From the NCBI RefSeq assembly GCF_016890225.1, contig NZ_JAFELM010000031.1, forward strand, positions 124,001 through 188,000: DNA of 64,000 bases, in the 5' to 3' direction. Below are positions 9,438 to 17,323 of the stretch, one piece after another. The DNA is from Bacillus suaedaesalsae. Its GTDB lineage: Bacteria > Bacillota > Bacilli > Bacillales > SA4. The notes below the pieces were generated by a model. The model saw only the letters and a program-made list of their open reading frames with translations, was not told the DNA's origin and did no database searches. Position numbers and translations under genes: made by a program. The stretch's first letter is position 1; each line of letters opens with the position of its first letter.

Positions 9438-9650
9438 TTACGAACCCTCCTTATCAGTATGAAGTCCCAGTATCGAAATTTGTCGATAAAAGTCTTTCAC
9501 TAAAAGAATAACATCATCTTCCGACTCTCGCACGACAATTTTTTTTCCATTCGTTAACGAAATTGTTGTGTCTGGAAATGACTGTACTTGTTCTATGTAA
9601 ATTGCATTTAAACTAAAGCTTGTACCATTAAGTCTCGTAAGTTTAATCAA
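9438..9650 (-). CDS. swrD: Flagellar power/swarming protein SwrD (FlbD family)
   Basis: SwrD (YlzI; FlbD family) is a small cytoplasmic protein needed for full motor power and swarming in B. subtilis. The 70-residue product carries the family pattern IKLTRLNGTSFSLNAIYIEQV, then SFPDTTISLTNGKKIVVRES. The start is TTG at 9650. No ribosome binding site stands at the normal distance: the AAGGAGG lies before an 11-bp hairpin, and an 8-codon mini-ORF (9647-9673) ends in a TGA that overlaps this TTG. Translation may therefore be coupled to the leader. It lies between flgE and fliL as in B. subtilis. Confidence 0.93.
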   Translation of the reverse strand: MIKLTRLNGTSFSLNAIYIEQVQSFPDTTISLTNGKKIVVRESEDDVILLVKDFYRQISILGLHTDKEGS

Positions 9651-9673
9651 ATTATGTGGGGGCTATAGGCCAT
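9647..9673 (-). CDS. Possible 8-codon leader mini-ORF before swrD
   Basis: On the minus strand a GGGGGCATAGG purine stretch is followed by ATG at 9673, encoding M-A-Y-S-P-H-I-I. The TGA stop overlaps the TTG start of swrD. The ATG lies in the loop of an 11-bp hairpin (about 9656-9683). An AAGGAGG sits at 9687-9693, just beyond the stem. This could be a coupling peptide or a chance reading frame; there is no family support. Confidence 0.35.
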   Translation of the reverse strand: MAYSPHII

Positions 9674-9683
9674 CCTATGCCCC
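9656..9683 (-). promoter_or_regulatory. Hairpin over the swrD translation start region
   Basis: The minus strand reads GGGGGCATAGG, loop ATGG, then CCTATAGCCCCC. This makes an 11-bp stem with one bulged base in the short flgE-swrD gap. There is no T-run after it, so it is not a terminator. It separates a consensus AAGGAGG from the swrD TTG. It could bring the two together when folded, or cap the start region. The structure is directly visible; a regulatory role is inference. Confidence 0.5.
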
Positions 9684-9696
9684 CTACCTCCTTGCA

Positions 9697-10917
9697 TTAT
9701 CGTTTTAGATTAACAAGCTCTTGTAGAATCTCATCAGAAGTTGTAATAATACGAGTGTTTGCTTGGAATCCACGTTGTGCTGTAATCATTTCTGTAAATT
9801 CCTCAGATAAATCAACGTTTGACATTTCAAGTGCTGCTGATTGAATAGCTCCAGATCCTTGGCCAGGAACACTCATCAATGCTTCACCAGAGTTATTCGA
9901 TGGCTGATACATGTTACCGCCAGCTTTAACTAAACCACTTGTGTTTGAGAATGTAGCTAAAGCAATTTGACTTAACACATTTACTTCACCGTTCGTGAAT
10001 ACTCCTACTACCTCACCAGATGCACTTATATTAAAGCTTTCTAGGTAGCCTTCAGAGTTTCCGTCACGGTCACGAAGAGCTACTGTGTTAGCAGTGTTTA
10101 CTTGTGTTACTGTCGATAAGTCAATATTCATATTGATGGGAGCAACACCGTTTGGAAGTCCAGTTACTTCTAAATTACCCATTTGTCCAGCATTCACACT
10201 TCCGTTGGTATTGAATGTAATTGTCCCACCATTTGGTGCAGTGATCGTTCCATTTCCTGATTTAAGTGCATACGAGTATGTCCACTCATTTGGATTTGCA
10301 GTTTTTTCGTATGTTACTGTTACTTCGTGATCAAATCCAAGTGAATCTTTTACAGTAAAATCAGCTGATGTTGTTTCGCCTGATGCTGCACCTGCGAATA
10401 GATTCCCACTAAACATAACATTTTCAGTTGCCTTTGGAGCCATAAATGTGCTTGTATCAATTTTGATATCCTGCAGTCTGTTTGTTACAACTCCATTTTC
10501 AGTTGCAAATCCTTGTACTTTATACCCTTCAGATGTTACAAGTGATCCTTCACGATCAAGATAGAAGTTACCTGCTCTTGTATAAAGTGATTGATTTCCG
10601 TTTTTCACTGTGAAATACCCATCACCATTTACAGCAAGGTCTAGCTGACGACCAGTAGTTTGTAAGCTTCCTTGCGTTGTAATCGTATCAATAGAACCCA
10701 TTGTTGCCCCTAAACCAACTTGTTGAGGGTTTGTTCCACCACGGTTTGCAGTTGGTGTACTAGCGCCTGCTACAGTTTGGCTCATTAAGTCTTTAAATGT
10801 TACTCTTCCTTTTTTGTAGCCAAATGTATTGACGTTAGAAATATTGTTCCCAATTACGTCTAATTTTGTTTGAAAATTTCTCATTCCAGAAATTCCTGAG
10901 TACATTGAACGTAGCAT
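9697..10917 (-). CDS. flgE: Flagellar hook protein FlgE (long form)
   Basis: FlgE forms the hook that joins the rod to the filament. The N-terminus (MLRSMYSGISGMRNFQTKLDV, then GNNISNVNTFGYKKGR) and C-terminus (SNVDLSEEFTEMITAQRGFQ) are the paired helices of the rod/hook family and closely match B. subtilis FlgE, which older annotations called FlgG. At 406 residues it is much longer than the B. subtilis protein (264). The extra central region (about 150-290) contains DFTVKDSLGFDHEVTVTY and looks like the D2 domain of longer hook proteins. The ATG at 10917 follows AAAGGGG. A 72-bp gap with short dyads separates it from the upstream TIGR02530-type gene. Confidence 0.93.
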   Translation of the reverse strand: MLRSMYSGISGMRNFQTKLDVIGNNISNVNTFGYKKGRVTFKDLMSQTVAGASTPTANRGGTNPQQVGLGATMGSIDTITTQGSLQTTGRQLDLAVNGDGYFTVKNGNQSLYTRAGNFYLDREGSLVTSEGYKVQGFATENGVVTNRLQDIKIDTSTFMAPKATENVMFSGNLFAGAASGETTSADFTVKDSLGFDHEVTVTYEKTANPNEWTYSYALKSGNGTITAPNGGTITFNTNGSVNAGQMGNLEVTGLPNGVAPINMNIDLSTVTQVNTANTVALRDRDGNSEGYLESFNISASGEVVGVFTNGEVNVLSQIALATFSNTSGLVKAGGNMYQPSNNSGEALMSVPGQGSGAIQSAALEMSNVDLSEEFTEMITAQRGFQANTRIITTSDEILQELVNLKR

Positions 10918-10989
10918 ATATCTTTTTCCCCTTTCGATTGTTGGCTGTTTCTGTCAGTCCACAGCCAGTGGCTTCCTTATCGGTCCAGC

Positions 10990-11361
10990 CTATTGATCTA
11001 AAATAATCGTTCCGTTTATATTCGTAAATATTTGAGAACTAGCTTCTTCTCTTCCCATTGCGGTTACTACTGTATTATTTTTTGTATTTACAATAAGTGC
11101 TGCTTTTTCCATCACAACAAGTGAATCAATAATCCCCTTGTTTTTTGCTTCAAGCATCTTTTCTTGAAGTTCAACCCATTTCTCATCTGCAATTTCAATT
11201 TTTCTATCAGACAATCGTTTCTGTGCATGTTTACTAATTTTAATTCCAACAACATCCTGTAAGACATCTCGAAATGAAGTCGTTACTTCTTTGGATTGTC
11301 CTATATTTTTATTTGTGAGTGATAAAGGATGATGCTGTAATTGACGTATTCGATGATCCAT
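10990..11361 (-). CDS. TIGR02530-type flagellar operon protein
   Basis: This small protein (about 123 residues) sits between flgD and flgE. It resembles the uncharacterised flagellar operon protein family TIGR02530, found at this place in many Firmicutes. The family core is visible as ISKHAQKRLSDRKIEI, and the C-terminus contains ALIVNTKNNTVVTAMGREE and NINGTIILDQ. As far as I recall, the B. subtilis fla/che operon has no gene at this position. The function is unknown; position suggests a part in hook or cap assembly. Two in-frame ATGs exist; that at 11361 has better spacing from AGGAG than 11367. Confidence 0.85.
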   Translation of the reverse strand: MDHRIRQLQHHPLSLTNKNIGQSKEVTTSFRDVLQDVVGIKISKHAQKRLSDRKIEIADEKWVELQEKMLEAKNKGIIDSLVVMEKAALIVNTKNNTVVTAMGREEASSQIFTNINGTIILDQ

Positions 11362-11376
11362 CTTCATTCACTCCTA

Positions 11377-11835
11377 TCATAACTCAGGAGCAGGGTTAGA
11401 CACTTTTGTAATTGAAGATGTTGGTATAGTTGTTCCATCTTGTAATTCAATAAATGTTTGTGTTCCTTTTTGTTGCACTGATTTTACTATACCTGAGATG
11501 TTAGTGACATTTTGTTCACCATTTTCCCCTATAGAAACAGAATTATATTGAACTTCTTTCCCAATCATTTCACTGTATTTCAAAATACCATCTGCTGTTT
11601 GACTGTTAATGAAAGTTTCAAGCATTTTGTTCATATTTGTCATCTGCTCTAAAGAAGTAAAGGTTGCCATTTGTGCAATAAAATCTTTATCCTGCATTGG
11701 ATTCATAGGATCTTGATTTTGCAGCTGTGTCATTAGGATTTTTAAGAAGTCATCTTTTCCTAACGCATCTCCTTTTGCTTTTCGCTCAACCGTCTGATTT
11801 TGTAAATATAGACTCGGATCCATTTTCACGGTCAT
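11377..11835 (-). CDS. flgD: Flagellar hook cap (scaffold) protein FlgD
   Basis: FlgD caps the growing hook and guides FlgE polymerisation. The conserved N-terminal export and cap motif GKDDFLKILMTQLQNQDPMNPMQDKDFIAQMATFTSLEQM is complete and is the diagnostic part of the family. The remainder (SEMIGKEVQYNSVSI onward) is a short domain of about 70 residues. A GTG at 11844 would add three residues. The ATG at 11835 is spaced 6 nt from AGGTG and is preferred. It follows fliK directly, as in Bacillus (ylxG in B. subtilis). Confidence 0.93.
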   Translation of the reverse strand: MTVKMDPSLYLQNQTVERKAKGDALGKDDFLKILMTQLQNQDPMNPMQDKDFIAQMATFTSLEQMTNMNKMLETFINSQTADGILKYSEMIGKEVQYNSVSIGENGEQNVTNISGIVKSVQQKGTQTFIELQDGTTIPTSSITKVSNPAPEL

Positions 11836-11844
11836 ACATTTCAC

Positions 11845-13137
11845 CTACACTTCCGTATTCAATAATTCTTCCTTAAAAGCATCCTCAAAGGTAGATTGTG
11901 ATTCATTACCTTGTTCATCTTTTCCATTGCCCTCTTTATTCGAATATCCTCGTTGTCCATTACTATCACGGTCAAGTGATCGTTCGAATTGCTGCTGAAG
12001 AGATGCTGAGTTAATAATTTCCAACTTCTCTACTTGAATATTTTGGTTTGCAAAGGCATTTTTTAATCCTTGAAGTTGAGATTCTAAAAGCTCTTTTGCT
12101 TGTGTAGAAGATGCAATCATTCTAGCAACTAAAACTCCCTGTTGTTGAATAAGCTCTATTCTTAAAGAGCCAAGTTGTTCTGGGTATAATTTAATTAACA
12201 ATCTCATACCATTTGTACCGTTTTGTAGTGAACTCTTGGATAATATATTTTGAAAATCTTTTATAAACTGCTCTTGGTTCAATGGCTTTGAACTTTGCTC
12301 GACAAATAGTGCAAATTGTTGAACACGGTTCATCGAATTTTGCGGTTCTACCCCCATAACCATAACCTTACTAACCGAATCTTGTGAAGGAGTCTTTTTC
12401 ACTGCATCTTCAGAACCTAATGTTCGCTGGTAAAGAGCTTTTACATAATCGAGCTTGGAATTGTTCGCATCTATCGCGATTGGCTGCTGACCAGTAAGCT
12501 TTGTATGAAATTTAGAAAGAAACACTTCTACTTCTTTCGCTACATCTTCATTTGCTGTCTGCATAAAGCCTTGAATGCCACCTTCAAGCTTATTCAATTG
12601 GTTCGTCAAATGGTTAAACAATGGTAAAAGCGCTTGTTGGTCTTCTGGAATCGCTTGAGTATGACTTGCATGGTTTAAATAAATTAAACTAGCTAAAATA
12701 TTTACTAGTGGTAGTTGTTCCCCATCCATAACCATGACTTCTTGAATTGGAGTTTGATCTAGAAACAATTGTTGCAGGTTAGAAACCAACTCTTCTGGCA
12801 ATAGCTCAAGTATTGGTGTTATATTAGCATTTTGTAGCATTTCAACATCTAGATTTTGCGGAAGTAACCCTTGCTCCGCTAGCTGGGCCAATAGTTCTTC
12901 TAACTTTTCTACATTTAACTCTTCTCCACCCATCAAGGCAGCTTGTACGTCCTTCGCGATTGGATGAATTAGTTCACCTGTCTTCGGATCTTTTTTCATT
13001 ACAGAAGGAGCATTGTTACCTTCATTTACATTGTTCAGTAACGTCGCAAATGGTGATTTCTCTTTTCCTTTTGTAACCTCTTTTGGCAACGCGGTTACTG
13101 GTAACGACTGATTTGTTGCTAAACCTGCAATTTTCAT
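11845..13137 (-). CDS. fliK: Flagellar hook-length control protein FliK
   Basis: FliK is the secreted ruler that measures hook length and triggers the FlhB specificity switch. The 430-residue product has a poorly conserved, Q/L-rich N-terminal part. Its C-terminal hook-length control domain (about 310-385) contains MRLLIKLYPEQLGSLRIELI and ELLESQLQGLKNAFANQNI. The tail from about 390 is hydrophilic and glycine/asparagine-rich. The ATG at 13137 follows GAGGAGGTGAAAAG. Position between ylxF and flgD supports the call. A second FliK-like protein, YlqG, lies at 31620-33251. Confidence 0.92.
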   Translation of the reverse strand: MKIAGLATNQSLPVTALPKEVTKGKEKSPFATLLNNVNEGNNAPSVMKKDPKTGELIHPIAKDVQAALMGGEELNVEKLEELLAQLAEQGLLPQNLDVEMLQNANITPILELLPEELVSNLQQLFLDQTPIQEVMVMDGEQLPLVNILASLIYLNHASHTQAIPEDQQALLPLFNHLTNQLNKLEGGIQGFMQTANEDVAKEVEVFLSKFHTKLTGQQPIAIDANNSKLDYVKALYQRTLGSEDAVKKTPSQDSVSKVMVMGVEPQNSMNRVQQFALFVEQSSKPLNQEQFIKDFQNILSKSSLQNGTNGMRLLIKLYPEQLGSLRIELIQQQGVLVARMIASSTQAKELLESQLQGLKNAFANQNIQVEKLEIINSASLQQQFERSLDRDSNGQRGYSNKEGNGKDEQGNESQSTFEDAFKEELLNTEV

Positions 13138-13162
13138 CTTTTCACCTCCTCTCAGATCGTGA

Positions 13163-13753
13163 CTAAAGTGAATTTGATAGTAATTCAGTATATTTAGCTG
13201 CTTCTACTGGATCCATTTTTTCAAGAATAGAACTTAATGTATCCGTAGAAAGTGCTTGAAGTATTTTTAATGCTTCTGAAGCTTGCATTTCTGCAACAAT
13301 TGCAGCTGCATTTTTTGCAGACATACTTTCAAATGCCTTAGAGATTTCCTTTTTGGTTTGTGTACTATTTGCTTGTTCACTTTCTTCGTCATTTAGTTGT
13401 TCCGTAAGTTCGTCAATCTTAGATTTAAGCTGATCAAGCTCTTTATCCCTTTGTTCAATCTCTTTTTCTAGACTAGAAATTTGATCAATCTGTTCTTTAT
13501 TTGTAGCTTCTAAATCTCCAATATCTTTACGAAGTTTATCTTCTATATTTATTGTGTTTTTATCAGCAACAAGTTTTGAAACACCAGGGACATGTGCACC
13601 GTATTTCTTAACAGCTCCTTCTACATCGACTCCTGCAATATTTAGAACGACTAATGTAACGGCAATAGCAAAAAGCAATGGAATGAATACAACGAAGAAT
13701 AACCATTGTATTTTACCTAGGAAAGTAGATTCCTTTTCTTCTTGGATTTCCAT
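13163..13753 (-). CDS. ylxF: MotE/YlxF-family flagellar operon protein
   Basis: The 196-residue product has an N-terminal transmembrane helix (about residues 14-38, IQWLFFVVFIPLLFAIAVTLVVL). A long coiled coil follows (about 75-125, rich in E, K, D and Q), then a C-terminal MgtE-N/MotE-like helical domain (FESMSAKNAAAIVAEM, ALSTDTLSSILEKMDPVEAAKYTELL). Such proteins occur between fliJ and fliK in Bacillus (YlxF). The MotE family is linked to motor or stator support in some bacteria; the exact role in Bacillus is not clear. The ATG start at 13753 follows AGGTGAAGG. Confidence 0.88.
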   Translation of the reverse strand: MEIQEEKESTFLGKIQWLFFVVFIPLLFAIAVTLVVLNIAGVDVEGAVKKYGAHVPGVSKLVADKNTINIEDKLRKDIGDLEATNKEQIDQISSLEKEIEQRDKELDQLKSKIDELTEQLNDEESEQANSTQTKKEISKAFESMSAKNAAAIVAEMQASEALKILQALSTDTLSSILEKMDPVEAAKYTELLSNSL

Positions 13754-13761
13754 GCCTTCAC

Positions 13762-14205
13762 CTAGCTTTCTTTATTCATATACTGTTGGATTGAGATCTC
13801 ATCCATAAGACGGTTGTCAGCCGCAGATACTAATTCTTGAAAATCTTCCTGTTGCTTGTCCTTCAACTTCTCGTATTTCTTTACTTCAATGTTTTTCTCC
13901 AGTAATTGTGCTTCTTGACCAAGCATGTTTTGACGAGCTGAAGCTACAAGGTTTTGGAAATGAGAGATTGTCTTTTCAAGGTTCGTAATAAACGTTTGAT
14001 GATGTTTTATTTCTGTCACGTTTAATCCTACCGAAAGCTTTTGTAACTGTATAGACTCAAGATCTTCCTTCTGTTTCAAATAATGGTACAGCTTTTCGGC
14101 AACCTCCTCGAACTGCTTTACTGTCAGTTGATAAGCTTCCAAAGCACGCTGTTTTTCCGTTTCTTTAATTGATAGTATTTTTTGGAACTTGTATTTAAAA
14201 CTCAA
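13762..14205 (-). CDS. fliJ: Flagellar export chaperone FliJ
   Basis: FliJ is the coiled-coil stalk of the export ATPase complex and helps couple FliI to FlhA. The 147-residue product is predicted to be nearly all helical and coiled-coil (FKYKFQKILSIKETEKQRALEAYQ at the N-terminus, then heptads with K, E and Q). This matches the size and composition of Bacillus FliJ. The start is TTG at 14205 after AGGTGAG. It sits 10 nt after the end of fliI, as expected. Sequence conservation in the family is low, so context weighs heavily. Confidence 0.93.
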   Translation of the reverse strand: MSFKYKFQKILSIKETEKQRALEAYQLTVKQFEEVAEKLYHYLKQKEDLESIQLQKLSVGLNVTEIKHHQTFITNLEKTISHFQNLVASARQNMLGQEAQLLEKNIEVKKYEKLKDKQQEDFQELVSAADNRLMDEISIQQYMNKES

Positions 14206-14215
14206 ATTTGCTCAC

Positions 14216-15526
14216 CTATCCTATTAAAGACTTTAATCTTTCCACACTTTCATCAATCGTTACTTTTTCATGTGTACCTTGTTTTAAGAAGGATAGAATC
14301 GTTGGATAATGACGAATTGCTTCATCGATTTCTTTGGAAGAGCCACGTTTGTATGCTCCAATATTTATTAAATCTTCTGAGTTGATATATGTCGCCAGCA
14401 AATCTCTAACCTTTTCGGCAGAACTTCTATGTTGTTCAGAAACAATGTGATTCATAACACGACTAATACTTTTCAATACATTTATAGCTGGAAATTGTCC
14501 TTTATTAGCAAGGTTTCGATCAAGAACTATATGTCCATCCAAAATTCCACGTACCGTATCGGCAATTGGTTCGTTCATATCATCACCGTCTACTAATACA
14601 GTATAAAACGCAGTGATACTTCCATGTTTGTTCGTCCCTGTTCTTTCTAATAATTTTGGAAGAATGGCAAATACTGAAGGTGTATATCCCTTTGTTGTAG
14701 GCGGTTCGCCAATCGCTAACCCTACCTCACGTTGCGCCATGGCTACACGTGTAACAGAGTCCATCATTAACATAACGTTTAAGCCTTTATCTCTGAAATA
14801 CTCTGCAATTGCTGTAGCTGTATATGCACCTTTGATTCTCATTAATGCAGGTTGATCAGATGTAGCAACTACAACGATTGAGCGTTTTAAACCTTCAGGA
14901 CCTAAATCACGTTCAATAAACTCCCTAACTTCTCTTCCACGTTCACCAATAAGGGCAATTACATTAAGATCTGCTGTCGTGTTTCTAGCAATCATCCCTA
15001 GTATCGTACTTTTACCTACACCACTTCCGGCAAAGATACCAACACGTTGCCCATTCCCAACAGTGAGTAGGGAATCAATGACCCTAACTCCAACTTCAAT
15101 CTTCTCATCAATAGGTGGTCTTTCCATCGGATTTGGTGGTGCTTGATCTGTTGGTACATTAGATAAGCCCTTAGGTAAGCTACTGCCGTCTAAAGGCATT
15201 CCGAGTGAATCTACAACTTGTCCAATTAAAGAACTACCAACTTTAACTTGCAGCGGTTTAGATGTTGCTTCAACAATACTACCAGGAGAAATATCATTCA
15301 CGTTTGTGAAGGGCATTAAGATCACATACTCATCGCGGAAACCTACCACCTCAGCAAGAACTTTTCGTACCTTCTTCCCACCACCAATATGAATATGACA
15401 TACATCTCCAATTGAGCTCTCAGGACCTTTCGATTCAATCATTAATCCTACAACTCTAGCGACCTTACCGTAACGCTTATATGAATCTATTACATCAATT
15501 GAATCTAAGAGTTCGATTGCTTTCAT
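14216..15526 (-). CDS. fliI: Flagellum-specific export ATPase FliI
   Basis: FliI is the F1-beta-like ATPase that supports type III export of flagellar subunits. The 436-residue product has the Walker A motif GSGVGKST at residues 167-174 and the RGREVREFIERDLG segment. A Walker B region with LMMDSVTRVAMAQREVGLAIGEPPTTKGYTPSVF is also present, all typical of FliI and its type III homologues. The ATG at 15526 follows GGAGGAATAACCTC. It lies 4 nt from the fliH stop, and FliH is its inhibitor. Confidence 0.97.
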   Translation of the reverse strand: MKAIELLDSIDVIDSYKRYGKVARVVGLMIESKGPESSIGDVCHIHIGGGKKVRKVLAEVVGFRDEYVILMPFTNVNDISPGSIVEATSKPLQVKVGSSLIGQVVDSLGMPLDGSSLPKGLSNVPTDQAPPNPMERPPIDEKIEVGVRVIDSLLTVGNGQRVGIFAGSGVGKSTILGMIARNTTADLNVIALIGERGREVREFIERDLGPEGLKRSIVVVATSDQPALMRIKGAYTATAIAEYFRDKGLNVMLMMDSVTRVAMAQREVGLAIGEPPTTKGYTPSVFAILPKLLERTGTNKHGSITAFYTVLVDGDDMNEPIADTVRGILDGHIVLDRNLANKGQFPAINVLKSISRVMNHIVSEQHRSSAEKVRDLLATYINSEDLINIGAYKRGSSKEIDEAIRHYPTILSFLKQGTHEKVTIDESVERLKSLIG

Positions 15527-15530
15527 GAGG

Positions 15531-16298
15531 TTATTCCTCCTCTAGTAATTCTAGAAGCTTATTCTTCAGTTCCGTCAATTGGCTATCGACACTAGCATCT
15601 ATTCGGCCAAATGAAGATTCAATAACACAACTTGAATCTTCTATATCTGCATCTGGATAGACATATAAATTTTTATCTCCAGTAAACAATGTCAGTAATT
15701 CATCCCTTTGTGATGAAACTAACTCATACATCGAAGGATGAACCTTTATCGATACATCAGCATGGTCTTTTACTTCTTTAATTGCATTTTTTACAATCCG
15801 CATAAAATTTTCTTGGTTATCTTTGAGATGAACCTTAAGAATTTTTTCAGCAACTTTAATTCCTAGCTTTAAAATGGTTTCTTCTGATTGCTCTATTTGT
15901 TTTATATAATCAGTCTTTGCAAGATCTACTATAGAATTTGCTTCATCGATTAAATGTGTTAGTTGGCTAAAGACCTCTTGTTGTCCTATTTGAACACCTT
16001 CTTGAAAGCCTTCTTGCTTCACTTGTTCAGTAAGCATAGCCTTTTCTTCTTCCCAGGTAGATTTCATCTTGGATATTTGTACCGTCGCTTCTTGTAATTG
16101 AATCTCTGCATTTCTAACTAGTTCATCGGCTTTCATTCTCGCAGCATGAAGTATTTGTTCTGCTTCAGCATGCAACTTCTTAACTTGAGCTTCAGGTGAT
16201 TCATCTACAATTGTTTCAAACGCTAATGATTGTATATGAATCACCTTTTTTTCAGCATGTTGAAGATGATTATATTGAGATTTAATCAATCTAGACAA
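15531..16298 (-). CDS. fliH: Flagellar export ATPase regulator FliH
   Basis: FliH binds FliI and anchors the ATPase complex to the C-ring. The product is mostly alpha-helical. A charged coiled coil runs from about 50 to 125, followed by the conserved C-terminal FliH domain (ETILKLGIKVAEKILKVHL; ADIEDSSCVIESSFGRIDASVD). Three starts are possible: TTG 16325, ATG 16307 and TTG 16298. The GGAGGAG ribosome binding site abuts the ATG with no spacing, but sits 9 nt before the TTG at 16298, giving MSRLIKSQYN. I prefer that one. It overlaps the end of fliG, indicating coupling. Confidence 0.92.
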   Translation of the reverse strand: MSRLIKSQYNHLQHAEKKVIHIQSLAFETIVDESPEAQVKKLHAEAEQILHAARMKADELVRNAEIQLQEATVQISKMKSTWEEEKAMLTEQVKQEGFQEGVQIGQQEVFSQLTHLIDEANSIVDLAKTDYIKQIEQSEETILKLGIKVAEKILKVHLKDNQENFMRIVKNAIKEVKDHADVSIKVHPSMYELVSSQRDELLTLFTGDKNLYVYPDADIEDSSCVIESSFGRIDASVDSQLTELKNKLLELLEEE

Positions 16299-17310
16299 TG
16301 ATATCATCTCCTCCACCACGCGCAATTACGATCTCACCTGCTTCTTCTAGACGACGGATTACAGCAACAATTCTAGATTGAGCTTCTTCAACATCACGCA
16401 AACGAACAGGTCCCATGAATTCCATTTCTTCTTTAAATGTGTCAACCATACGCTTAGACATGTTGCTAAATACAATTTCTTTAACTTCTTCGCTAGCAAC
16501 TTTAAGTGAAAGCATAAGATCTTGATTCTCAACATCACGTATAACACGTTGAATTGCACGGTTATCAAGCGTAACAATATCTTCGAATACAAACATACGC
16601 TTCTTAATTTCTTCAGCTAATTCTGGGTCTTGTATTTCTAACGCATCTAAAATCGTTCTTTCTGTACTTCTATCAACACCGTTAAGCACCTCTACTACTG
16701 CCTCTACACCACCAGTGTGTGTGTAGTCTTGTGTAACAGTTGTAGAAAGCTTTCGTTCAAGAATTTGCTCAACTTCGTTAATTACTTCAGGTGAAGTACT
16801 ATCCATAAGAGCAATTCTTCGTGCCACATCAGCTTGCATATCCTGAGGCAATTCAGATAGTATTTGTCCTGCTTGTGCTGGATCTAGATAAGAAAGAACT
16901 AACGAAATCGTTTGTGGATGTTCATTTTGAATAAAGTTTAAGATTTGCGCTGGATCTGCTTTACGAGCAAAGTCAAACGGTTTAACCTGCAGTGAAGATG
17001 TTAATCTGTTAATGATATTTGCCGCATCTTCATTTCCAAGTGCTTTTTCTAAAATTTGTTTTGCGTATGCAATACCACCTTGAGCAATATAATCTTGCGC
17101 AAGTGCAATTTGATGAAACTCATCTAATACATCTTCTTTAGCTTTTGTATCCACTTTTCGTACACTAGATATTTCAAGAGTTAATTTTTCAATCTCTTCT
17201 TCAGAAAGGTGCCGATATACATTAGCAGAAACATCCGGCCCCATAGAGATGAGGAGGATGGCTGCTTTTTGTCTTCCTGTTAGCTCGCCGTTATTATCTT
17301 TTCTTGCCAT
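16291..17310 (-). CDS. fliG: Flagellar motor switch protein FliG
   Basis: FliG forms the top of the C-ring, binds FliF and contacts MotA to make torque. The 339-residue product contains the three FliG domains. The N-domain has LTGRQKAAILLISMGPDVSANVYRHLSEEEIEKL. The middle domain has FIQNEHPQTISLVLSYL, the EHPQT motif being characteristic. The C-domain has LEIQDPELAEEIKKRMFVFEDIVTLDNRAIQRVIRDV, including the charged torque helix (RMVDTF...GPVRLRDVEEAQ). The ATG at 17310 follows AAGGGGG. Confidence 0.98.
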   Translation of the reverse strand: MARKDNNGELTGRQKAAILLISMGPDVSANVYRHLSEEEIEKLTLEISSVRKVDTKAKEDVLDEFHQIALAQDYIAQGGIAYAKQILEKALGNEDAANIINRLTSSLQVKPFDFARKADPAQILNFIQNEHPQTISLVLSYLDPAQAGQILSELPQDMQADVARRIALMDSTSPEVINEVEQILERKLSTTVTQDYTHTGGVEAVVEVLNGVDRSTERTILDALEIQDPELAEEIKKRMFVFEDIVTLDNRAIQRVIRDVENQDLMLSLKVASEEVKEIVFSNMSKRMVDTFKEEMEFMGPVRLRDVEEAQSRIVAVIRRLEEAGEIVIARGGGDDIIV

Positions 17311-17323
17311 AATAATATCCCCC

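Noticed and set aside
13163-13753. ylxF as a magnesium transporter
   Set aside because: Only an MgtE-N-like helical domain is present; the transporter membrane domain is missing and the context is flagellar.
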